Assembly: GCA_949775045.1 (NCBI GenBank)
Contig: OX459110.1
Location: 7,510,229 to 7,574,228, forward strand
Source: Metridium senile
Taxonomy: Eukaryota; Cnidaria; Anthozoa; Actiniaria; Metridiidae
Reading direction: 5' to 3'
Length of the DNA: 64,000 nucleotides
The position numbers and the translations under genes were made by a program. Shown here in pieces: positions 11,482 through 20,741 of the stretch. The notes under the pieces were generated by a model that was given only the letters and a program-made list of their open reading frames with translations, searched no databases and was not told the DNA's origin. Position 1 is the first letter of the stretch. Each line of letters opens with the position of its first letter.

Positions 11482-11655
11482 AAGTTTTCAAAAGAGTGGC
11501 TTTTGGACAAATTTTGATAATATAAGACAGAACGCTTATTTCACGACGTTTCGATGTCGCTGACATCATTTTCAAGTAAGGTTTATTCGATAAATTTAAA
11601 TATTACATTGAGATGAAATTATCCTCTTGGGATCAATACGCGTGACATGTACTTA

Positions 11656-12072
11656 TTAAACAAATACTTTGGCACGTAAGGAGTCTGATTGTGTGTTTAG
11701 AATAGGTCCTTTGTTTCTTATAAACAACATTTCGTTGATCAAGCAGTCGAGCTTGTCCTTGCATTTCTTTAGGATTGTAAAACAGTCAGGCGGGACAGAG
11801 TCAATTGCGTGAACGGACTTGAGGTGTTTGCCGATTGCAGAATATTTATGCTCATCGATCCTTTGGTGTAGATGACGACACGTAAAACCGATGTAGCTTG
11901 CATCGCACAAGCTGCATTTAAATTGGTACACAACATTCTGCTGATTCACTAGAGCTGGTTTGTTCTCTTGCACTCTTAAGTCATCCCCAATTTTCCGACT
12001 TGTGAACACTGGCTGTAAGTCGACGTCAATTTTGTTACTTAAAGAATTGAGCTGCGTTTTGACTACATCCAC
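11656..12072 (-). pseudogene. Penelope-like GIY-YIG endonuclease domain
   Basis: A minus-strand frame of 138 codons carries the variant GIY-YIG core: YQFKCSLCDASYIGFTCRHL, an Arg and EH pair, and the LNTQ tail typical of the C-terminal nuclease of Penelope-like elements. It nicks DNA to prime reverse transcription. It is out of frame with the upstream RT. The last 95 or so codons are repeated inverted on the plus strand. Confidence 0.85.
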
Positions 12073-12826
12073 ACACTTCTGGGGCGGTCACACTCCTTGG
12101 TAAATAGCTCAGGTGTTGTGGAGAGTCTGAAGGCACGGTGTAACATGGTTTTGAGCAACGATCTTTTGTATCGGTTATCGACATGGCTCTGGTAATGTAG
12201 TAGGAGACCAGTATCTGTAGGCTTGACGTGGACACTTGTTGTAAGTTGACAATCATGTTTATGGATGGAAATTCCAACAAAGGCAGGTGTGTTGTTAGAT
12301 GCTAGTTCCATAGTAAATTGTAGCGCTTTATGGCATTGGTTGAGTGTAGCGAGAAAGGCATGAGCTGCGCTTTCATCAGGCATTAATGCAAAGGTGTCAT
12401 CGACGTAACGTCTGTACAATCTTGGCAATTTGTTGGCTTGTTCCAGTTTCTCTTCAATCGAGCACAAGAATGTGTTGGCCATGAGTGGACCCAATGGTGA
12501 ACCCATAGCAACACCGTCAACCTGCTTGTAAAGACAGTTGTTAAACTGGAAGAGCTGATCTTTTGTCGCTATCGTCAACAGTTAAATAAGGTTTTCCTTT
12601 GTGATGTTCAGACCATGGGTGTTATTAAGCCAATTATCAACAAAGCCTTGTCTGCTAAGATATGGATGGTTTCATCAAGTTGGACATTAGTGAATAGTGA
12701 ACATACATCATAGGACACCATAATATCATCCTCATCTGCTTGCATAGTCTGTATCTCATTTGCGAACGCAAAAGTGTCAGAGATCGTGTAGCTGTTAACA
12801 GACAACGGTTTAAGCTTTTGATCCAA
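12063..12826 (-). pseudogene. Penelope-like reverse transcriptase, truncated
   Basis: Two minus-strand frames (12608-12826, then 12063-12578) carry RT motifs. They include VSYDVCSLFTNVQ (motif A, catalytic Asp), GVAMGSPLGPLMAN (motif B) and YRRYVDDTF (motif C). The order and wording are those of Penelope RTs, which are telomerase-like. A frameshift near 12590 separates the frames, and the conserved N-terminal part is absent. The 3' end overlaps the endonuclease frame (12063-12072), showing a second frame change. Confidence 0.85.
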
Positions 12827-12880
12827 CCATTTTGCGAGAGGATACTAGTTGTAAGTATCGGTCGCCGATAATATGGGTCG

Positions 12881-13134
12881 CATGCGATGCAAGCTACATC
12901 GGTTTTACGTGTCGTCATCTACACCAAAGGATCGATGAGCATAAATATTCTGCAATCGGCAAACACCTCAAGTCCGTTCACGCAATTGACTCTGTCCCGC
13001 CTGACTGTTTTACAATCCTAAAGAAATGCAAGGACAAGCTCGACTGCTTGATCAACGAAATGTTGTTTATAAGAAACAAAGGACCTAGTCTAAACACACA
13101 ATCAGACTCCTTACGTGCCAAAGTATTTGTTTAA
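12881..13134 (+). pseudogene. Inverted copy of the Penelope endonuclease 3' half
   Basis: It reads on the plus strand from CDASYIGFTC to the same stop as the minus-strand copy, with about one residue changed (GPS for GPI). It is the coding part of the right inverted arm and arises from the arm duplication. It is not a separate gene. Confidence 0.85.
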
Positions 13135-13272
13135 TAAGTGCATGTCACGCGTATTGAGCCCAAGAGGATAATTTCATCTCAATGTAATATTTAAATTTAT
13201 CGAATAAACCTTACTTGAAAATGATGTCAGCGACATCGAAACGTCGTGAAATAAGCGTTCTGTCTTATATTA

Positions 13273-13657
13273 TTGTTAAGTTATTGTTAAAAAACAAATA
13301 TTTGTATGACTTGAAACGTAAACTTTTGATTATTCAAACTAAATATTAAAAATATATGTATCATTTTCGAGATATTAAAGTGGTTTTTTTTTTATGTGAA
13401 AAGGAATGTCATAATCTGCTAAAAACATTTTTTGCATAGTGCCACGTCTCTCAAATATCATGATGTGTAAATGTAGGCATGGGACCTCTGTTTAAACTTT
13501 ATTAATCTATAACCTTACCAATTGCATTTGATTCTAAGTTATTCATAAGTAAACGTTGGATAGAACGCTCAACTTTTCCTGTTGAAAAACAAGCATAAAA
13601 ATAAAATTGAAATCACGTATACGTCTTCACCGGTAGCATGGGATAGTTATGTAAGTA
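13273..13657. other. Intergenic, nothing recognised
   Basis: AT-rich, no ORF or repeat ends found. Confidence 0.5.
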
Positions 13658-13849
13658 CAGTGGAACCCCGTTAATCCGGCCACCGAATTAAGGGACAGCC
13701 CAAAGTGACCATATTAACAGTGTTGCCCGCTTTAAGCGGGTAAATGTTATAGAAAACTTATGGTCATGCATTTCGTCGGGACCTAAAAAACTGACCGCAA
13801 TAACGGGGTGAAGGTATTAAGCGGGTGACTGTAAGACGGGGTTCCACTG
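13658..13849. mobile_element. pogo/Tigger-type MITE (192 bp)
   Basis: Ends are CAGTGGAACCCCGTTAA and CGGGGTTCCACTG, flanked by TA on both sides. This matches the termini and TA target duplication of the pogo/Tigger branch of Tc1/mariner. No transposase is present. Confidence 0.85.
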
Positions 13850-15277
13850 TACCATTCAATTCATTATTATTAAGCCTTAAATCAGTTATTATTCATGTTG
13901 CTACATTTAATTGCAAGAACGTTGCCTGACTTTTGTAATTTAGTGGGAAAGGAATGGAAGAAATGCAGAAAAAGATCGCTCATAATAATAATACTAATAG
14001 ATCGCTCATCCTGAACAAAACAGCTTCATTTTGGTGTAACTTTATTGAAAGCCTGAAGGCTTAATGCCAAACCAATAAACTTCTTATTTCTCACAAGTAT
14101 TAAAGCACTCTTCAAGATTATTACCTGGCCGTTATTATGTTTTTGGATAAAAGATTAATTTTTATGCTATTTCTGCCAATTTTTGAGGTTGCGCAAAACA
14201 TACGAAAATGAACAAACTTTGACGCCTTAAAATGCTCCTGGTACCTAAAACTATTTATTCTTTGTTAGTACATCAAATTAATTAGTCACACAAGTCCGTG
14301 CGTTACGTAAACAAACGTTTAATAGTCTAAAATCAAATAAGGCGCATGATAAACAATTTCAAGTATAAAATTTAGTATTTGCTGTTCTAAAAAATGCATA
14401 GAATGTAATTGTGAATACAGGTTTCTGAGATAACTTGCCTTTAAGACGATGAAACCACATTATAAATACGTCAGCTAGTGTCAAGCAACTATTGCATATC
14501 AACAGTGTCAACACAAACAACAGATCCTGTAGCATTTTGTGACAGTTAGCTACTCGGGCAGTAGTAATATCTCTTTTCCTATTACATTAACGCTTTTTAG
14601 AGCAAATTTAGTGAAGAATTATGAACTTTTAATATAATTTCCTTTTTTACTGAGATTGTTTGTTTGTCTGCATCACACGAGGAGGTTGTATTTCCGTGGT
14701 GTCACTCAGACGCAGCACTAATGTATAGGCGCTATATTACACTGCGATTACGAGCCACGTGCATCAATTATATAAAAAGAGCGCCAAACGATCTCCTTGA
14801 ATTATCACATTACTTACTTAATTGATTAATTAATTAATTATATTTCGCTTTCCATTCATAAATGGAAACGTTATCCAAATAAGCAATATATGAGTTCGAA
14901 CTAACTTATTTGTAACAATAAAGTCTTGTAAGACTATTAAAATGGTTTTTGAACTCATTTATTAGTACTTTTGATGCTCGCTTAGGTGATTTTAGCATAC
15001 AACACTGATTAACACATTGCATTTGAATTCCAAATCCTTATTATTAAAATGCATTTGAATTCCAAATCCTTATTATTACAATGCAACAATCTTTAACCGA
15101 AGCCAGTACCAATACAAACTAGACGCTCTATGAGCGCTCACATCGAGCTCAGTTCCATCAGCTATTGCCGACTTCCATATTGTATATCTGGGAATGGCAC
15201 GTTCAAAATGTCTATACAACTTCAATGTTGTCAACTAGAAACGGTGCCTTATTCACATTGTATTAATTTTGTCATCT
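13850..15277. other. Intergenic, with one 32-bp tandem duplication
   Basis: No gene recognised. A 32-bp unit beginning GCATTTGAATTCCAAATC is present twice in tandem (15019-15083). A short TAAT run lies at about 14817-14845. Confidence 0.55.
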
Positions 15278-16092
15278 AAAGGACGGGGCCTACTAATTAA
15301 AAAGTAATGTATTCTTCAAATAACTATGTGAGTTGTTTTAACCCTTTAGAGGGTTCTACAAATCTGTCTAAAAAAGGTGGTGTCACCGGGCAGTTAAGAG
15401 AAATAAATCAAAGAGATGTTTCAATGAAAATCCTTTGAAAAAAAAAAAAAAATATTTGTCGATGCCGGTAAAATCGTGACGTCAGCCATATTTAAAAATA
15501 TGGCTGACGTCACGATTTTACCGGCATCGACAAATATTTTTTTTTTTTTCAAAGGATTTTCATTGAAACATCTCTTTGATAGCGGTAAACAATTAACAAG
15601 TAATTTTCTAATAGGAATATATATTTTGTAACGTATTTTCAAAAGTTAGTAGTGAAATATGATTTGTTTAGCATCGCGACTTATATTTTACGAGGTTCAG
15701 AAAATTCGAATTTTTGTCTATTTTCCATTTTAAAATCAGTTGCTTTTTCGAAATTTTACATCAAAACCATTGTTTAACATGTTCTTAATAATTGCAGTTG
15801 TAAAAAAATTGGGGTTACCGGGCGTTTTAAAAAGTTATCGCGTGGTAAACTTTGCCGCCGAAGATCATTATAAGACAATTTCTTTCCGGTCCCCTCCCTA
15901 CTAAGTAAAGAAATTCGTCATTATAAGTGCATTGTGGGACTGTTTTTATAAAAACCGCTACTGTCGCGTCTACCATCGTTAGATGTTTTTTTATTTGTAT
16001 TTTGTCATCTTTTGAGGTAAGATAGCGCGTTAAAATGGAAACTATGTAGATGCGCAGTAGCCTGCGCAGTGGCAATAGTAGGCCCCGTCCTT
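15278..16092. mobile_element. Non-autonomous DNA element (about 0.8 kb) with AAGGACGGGGCCTACT ends
   Basis: The two ends are inverted copies (AAGGACGGGGCCTACT and AGTAGGCCCCGTCCTT). Flanks read CTAA at the left and TTAA-like at the right, so a TTAA-class target is possible but not proven. There is no transposase. It hosts the long palindrome at 15407-15580. Confidence 0.65.
15407..15580. repeat. Near-perfect 174-bp palindrome
   Basis: The arms (about 15407-15492 and 15495-15580) are essentially exact reverse complements, with no spacer beyond the central ATATTTAAAAATAT. They differ only by a base or so in the A/T homopolymer. Open frames through it are by-products of the symmetry. Confidence 0.9.
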
Positions 16093-16737
16093 AAGCCGCC
16101 TTTAAATGTGTAGACTGGGGAAAAAGAGACAAAGCAAGCAGCTGATGGTGCTATAGCAAATCAGGCAATGTATCGGCACTTATTTGAAATCAGTCGGTTA
16201 TTGATTCGTGAAACCCCCAGTTATGTTTAATGTCATGTAATAGTTGAAATGAAAAAAAAGGAAAATAATCAGAATATCATCAAGTACATGCATACGTACA
16301 AAATCTGGTTCTATTTACTAAGTACTAACTAGTAGCTTACTGTTTATTCCATGACACTAATACAATGTTTTCTTTGGTGATAAAACATAGTACATATTAA
16401 AGTAAACATATTGCCACCTAAGCAGGCAATTTTTGACTCTGGGCTTCCTGTGGTGGGACAAAAGGTGGGGGAGGGGGTGAGGGAACGAGAATAATACAAA
16501 CTGATAATACAATACTTAGCATAGCGTGCTCTAAAATTTTGTACTTTTATTGATACAACAACATCTTTATAATTGTTCACATTACAAAAATTGATGGTAT
16601 TTTCCAGTATATGACAGTCATCAAGAATATTTGAAAAGTTTTGAACAATGTATACAAGTAAGAAAAAAGGCATAATTATGACAATCAGCTGCAAAGATAC
16701 AATTAAGATTATAAAAACCTTGCTAAATAGTTCTTTA
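16093..16737. other. Intergenic, nothing recognised
   Basis: A 116-codon minus-strand frame (16344-16694) shows no family motif and is probably chance. Confidence 0.5.
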
Positions 16738-16955
16738 TAAGGGACGGACCATTAGATTATTGAGGGGGGGGGGGGGGGGTTGGGCAATTTTTTTTGCACA
16801 ATTGTTTCTCCCCTGCACTCTAAGTATGTGCACGAATTTTTTTTTCATCTTGCACGATCTTTTTTTCGGAATATTTGCTGTGCTCGAATTTTTTTTTGTT
16901 TTTAAGGCAGTGCTCGAATTTTTTTTGGGTATTTGCCCAACCCCCCCAGTATTGT
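16738..16955. mobile_element. Degenerate MITE with long G/C and T runs
   Basis: It starts AAGGGACGGACCATTAGAT, is followed by 17 or so G, holds repeated GTGCTCGAATTTTTTTT phrases and ends near a run of seven C. The right inverted repeat appears decayed or truncated. Confidence 0.4.
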
Positions 16956-17307
16956 TAGTTGTTTGTAGTGTAGACAAGACTGAGTCATAATTTGGTCATA
17001 ATTTTGAATTCTCACGGCTCGTTAGAACTTGTAAGAACTTTGTTATCAATGCTAGACATGCTAATAGATTCGTGAAATTACGCTAAACATTTTTTAGTGT
17101 GGTCCTACCGAGAATGGTATATGCATTTGTATGTATCATCTGCGTGTTAGCCTTCTCCATTTAGCCTTCTTAGTCCTTATTACTTTGTTTGTTTGACGAC
17201 GTTCTTGTCCAATCTCGCACTACTAGTCGGCCAGCTTCACGTATTATGATTGTCGACGTTCGAGGATAAGCGCTACATGAGCATTACAATAGATGTCAAA
17301 AAATAAG
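16956..17307. other. Intergenic, nothing recognised
   Basis: No ORF, splice-site pair or repeat end that can be supported. Confidence 0.45.
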
Positions 17308-17397
17308 CACTATGATTGGATGCAGATTGACGTTCGGCGCTATGATTGGATGCAGATTGACGTCCGGCGCTATGATTGGATGCAGATTGACATTGAC
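17308..17397 (+). repeat. Three-copy 30-bp tandem repeat
   Basis: Three units of CTATGATTGGATGCAGATTG followed by ACGTYCGGCG, the third slightly diverged at its end. Confidence 0.85.
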
Positions 17398-17902
17398 GAT
17401 TGACGGTAGTACTTCCGGGGTTGACCGGAAGTCATTTTGGCGACCAAGAGAAGAACACTGTGCATTTTCAGACATCAAGCTTTTCGCTCGATGTAATTAT
17501 CTAATTGCGATCGAAAATATGAATAATAGAATGTATACAATTGTTTGATTTTCGTTTTGACATTTGTTTTAGTGGTTTCGGTTGAAGAAGTTGATGAAGT
17601 TGAAGTAGTTGGTTTCGGTTGAAGTAAGAGAGGGAAAAATCATTCTAAACATTTGTATAAACGGGTGTGTACCGCTGGATAGGTTTTTTTTGTTTGCCTT
17701 GCTGTCTAAAATGGGGTATGAAGGTTTCCAAAATATTTATTTAAACAACATCTGGAATTTATGTTTTTGTATGTCTGAGATAATTTTTAAACCAAGTGCT
17801 TTATTATGCTGTCTACCACTAAAATAGGGCCCATTTTTCGATTATCCTTGAATATATGTTATGTTTTGTTTCATTTTACTGTCTTAAAATATGCTTGTTT
17901 AG

Positions 17903-18113
17903 ATCTTTGGATAGCACTCATTTTTGTGAGTATAAACGTGCCGTCACAGAAAAGTTAGGCTCGCTCATGCAGGACTTCAAAAGCATATATACAAATTATA
18001 GCACTCTTCTAACTGACAACCGCGAAGTAACCATCTCATTGTAGATTTGTATATATTAGAAATCTATGATGTATTTGTAAAAACAGATTCACTTTGTATA
18101 TTTTTCAATAAAT
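17903..18113 (+). CDS. Possible 3'-terminal exon of an unidentified gene, with poly(A) signal
   Basis: An acceptor (TGCTTGTTTAG, AG at 17901-17902) is followed by a 47-codon open frame ending SLMQDFKSIYTNYS...REVTISL and stop at 18042-18044. AATAAA follows at 18108-18113, which is the expected layout of a last exon. The encoded segment is hydrophilic and looks like a short coiled or helical tail. I do not recognise the family and could not find the preceding exon. It could equally be a chance frame. Confidence 0.3.
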
Positions 18114-18657
18114 CAGTAAACACATAAGTACGAATATTATTTAATTATATTTTGTTGTATTTTTACCCGCACGCGCACCTTTTTACTCACACCCGCATCA
18201 TTTTACCTGCACTTTCGCACCATTTTTACACGTCCCGCATCTTTTTTCCCGCGACACGCTACAAAGCTACAAAGATTTTGAAGATAGTTGTCCAACTTTA
18301 TAACAAAAAAAAAATCAATCATTATAATATTAACTGTAATTTCAACAATGATAATAATAATAAGTTACACTGGGGTTCCTGTATCTTGACACTAAACAGT
18401 ATTGTACAGGAGGTACGTAAAAGTATCACACCAATTTGACTAAGAGTACAGGACGGAGTTCCTGGGGATATAGGATAACCTTTCTTCTCTGCAGGGATCA
18501 CAGTAGAACACACATTTGAAACCCAAATGAAGATGTTTACTATTATCCAAATGCTTTTTACACACATTAGAGTACTTGCACTGACAAAAAAGGGCAATGT
18601 ATATATTGTATTATGATTATAAAAATTAGTTAGCTTGAATCACAATTCAAGATGTTT
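18114..18657. other. Intergenic / 3' flank of the ABCC fragment
   Basis: It contains a diverged array of short units with CCCGCA or CACACC phrases and T-runs (about 18168-18255). No gene supported. Confidence 0.45.
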
Positions 18658-19567
18658 TCATTTGGAAGACTGTGCCAACATATATGCCTGATACATACAA
18701 GCAAATTTACTATTGCTTTGATCAAGGAGATCCGATGGTTTGCCTACTTCTACAGCTTAACAATAACTTTATCATAGTCTAGAACAGTGTCCAGCCGATG
18801 AGCTATTGCAATCACAGTTTGTTCTTTTAAATTGTGTCTTATGGTGTCTTGAATGAGCTGATCTGTCGTGAAGTCCACATTGGCTGTAGCTTCATCCAGT
18901 ATGACAATCTTCTTTCTTTGTAGTAGGGCTCGAGCTAAACAGAAAGGTTGTCGCTCTCCAACACTGAAGTTACTCCCTTCCTCATTCACAGTGTGCTCGA
19001 GACCTTGTGGAAACGATGCAACTAACGATTTTAGTTGCACTTGCTCAAGTACATCCAAAAGCTCCTGTGTTGAATATGTTTCTGAGGGATCCAAATTAAA
19101 TCTAATACTTCCTTTGAAGAGGAATGGATTTTGTGGAATACAACCAACTGCAACTCGGCTATCCTGAAGGTTAAGATTCTCAATGACTGCGTCATCAATA
19201 ACAATAGATCCAGAAGTGGACTGGGGAAGACGGAAGAGAGCAGCCATAATCGAAGACTTGCCAGCCCCTGTTCGCCCGACTATTCCAACCTTTTCACCAC
19301 TATCAATAGTCATATTGATACCTTTCAGTGCTTGGGGTCCACCTGGATAGTAGGTCAGAGTAACATCATTGAAGGATAAAGATCCGTTCCTAGGCCAACC
19401 CGGAGAAGAATTACTAAGCATGTTATACCCAGGTTCCTGTTCGAGTTTGGTGTAATAGATGATTCTCTCAACTGAAGTCATTGTGTTTTCGGTAAATGCA
19501 ACAGCAACTGCAAGTCCGTATACTTGAACAAATTCTAGTCCATAAAATATTAGAAGACCCACTGAGG
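18658..19567 (-). pseudogene. ABCC (MRP-like) transporter, NBD2-containing exon, frame-broken
   Basis: A minus-strand exon begins after a good acceptor (CTCTTTTGCAG, reading down from 19568) and encodes a membrane-helix end plus the second ATP-binding domain of a subfamily C ABC transporter. Visible parts are [14 protein letters not shown] (MRP linker), Walker [11 protein letters not shown]-loop IPQNPFLF, signature NFSVGERQ, Walker [12 protein letters not shown] and the H-loop IAHRLDT. The main frame (18750-19562) stops early after DKVIV. In another frame the expected C-terminus resumes (EVGKPSDLLDQS ... MLAQSSK, stop at 18658), so a small deletion broke the end. No upstream exons were found between here and the plus-strand receptor at 20489. 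It is probably a stranded duplicate exon, or the last exon of a gene whose other exons are distant. Confidence 0.75.
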
Positions 19568-20193
19568 CTGCAAAAGAGTATAAAAATAAAGCTGCAGATG
19601 ATTTAAATATTGTCTTTCTTAGTTATAATATTGTCGTGTGCCTACTGAAAAACTGTTTTAATATAAAATAGTGGTATGCCCAAAATCTTTAGTAAAATAT
19701 TATGACTTAGTCGTGTAATTGATATTTTGTTATTTGCGTGAGCTGCTGCGGCAAAGTTTAGCATTTTTGGAAAACAATCAGATGTGGTTTGATTTTCTGT
19801 TTTATCGTCTTCCTTGCAATTGGAACAGATATTGCAATTGGAACAGACTGATGTGTCATCGTCATCGTTTGGTCGACAGACTCTAGTGATATTTTTGTAT
19901 TTTTACCATTCCAACGGTTCTCGTCGAGCAACCTCGGCCTCGTTAACGTGCTGTATATTCTTTAGAATTTCATTAAAGCCAGTGGAATTTTTTAGTGTTT
20001 CAATACATTGATAATGTGTGCATTCATGAAATTACCGCAAGCTTTAGTTGAATAAAAAATAGATAACATGCTATCGAGGCCAAGGATGATAGACCTGCAT
20101 TGATTATCTGGATAAACCTTTTTACCATTGACAAAATAATTAAGATTTTATTTTTTTATATCATTCCATATTTGATTCCACTTGATTGTTATA
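19568..20193. other. Intergenic, nothing recognised
   Basis: No ABCC or GPCR exon was identifiable. In particular, no GPS (Cys-Trp and Cys-X-Cys) or TM1 exon of the receptor is visible. Confidence 0.5.
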
Positions 20194-20374
20194 AGAGGGT
20201 GCTAATGGGGTTAACAGTTAATATTACGCCCCCAAAATTAGCAGTTAACTGTGATTTTGCCACAAAATTAGTAGTTGACTGATATTCGGCAAATGTAAAA
20301 TTAGCAGCTAACTGATATTCGACCAAAAAATTAGTAGTTAGCTGAGATTGTGGTACCCCCATTATAGCACCCTC
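20194..20374. mobile_element. MITE with internal 38-bp-type repeats (181 bp)
   Basis: Ends are AGAGGGTGCTAATGGGG and CCCCATTATAGCACCCTCT. The interior has four imperfect copies of AAAATTAGTAGTTGACTGAT. Confidence 0.75.
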
Positions 20375-20488
20375 TTGTAAGGCTAACGGTCATCTTCTAT
20401 ACTAAAAATTGTTTTTGCAAATATAATTTTATAAACATAATAATTGTCTAAATTGCTTTTTCCTTCGTTTTTTTTTTTTTTTTTCTAG

Positions 20489-20710
20489 GAAAGGATTGCA
20501 TTCCGATCGCAACTTGATCCATGCAAATCTGTTGGTCTATATTGCGATATCACAAACTGTGTTCTTGGCTGGTTTAGAACAGACAGAAGATAGGGTACGC
20601 TATTTATGATGTTAGATTACTATCATAATCCATGGTCATCGTTGATATTTGTTATCATCACCAGCATTATCCTTACTTGTCGTTTAAATCATTAACGTCA
20701 TCATCATCAT

Positions 20711-20741
<31 letters not shown>

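Larger units (their letters stand above)
11482..13272 (-). mobile_element. Penelope-like retroelement with inverted ends
   Basis: About 390 bp at 11519-11908 is repeated inverted at 12881-13272, a common end structure of Penelope-like elements. Between and within these arms lie reverse-transcriptase and GIY-YIG endonuclease sequence on the minus strand. A copy of TTATTGTTAAG occurs on both sides (about 11472-11482 and just after 13272), a plausible target duplication. The N-terminal half of the RT is missing and frames are broken, so the element is dead. Confidence 0.85.

Noticed and set aside
15421..15642. 73-codon minus-strand ORF in the palindrome
   Set aside because: It is created by the symmetry of the palindrome; no protein features.
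16344..16694. 116-codon minus-strand ORF
   Set aside because: No domain, no conserved partner in the window, AT-rich chance composition.
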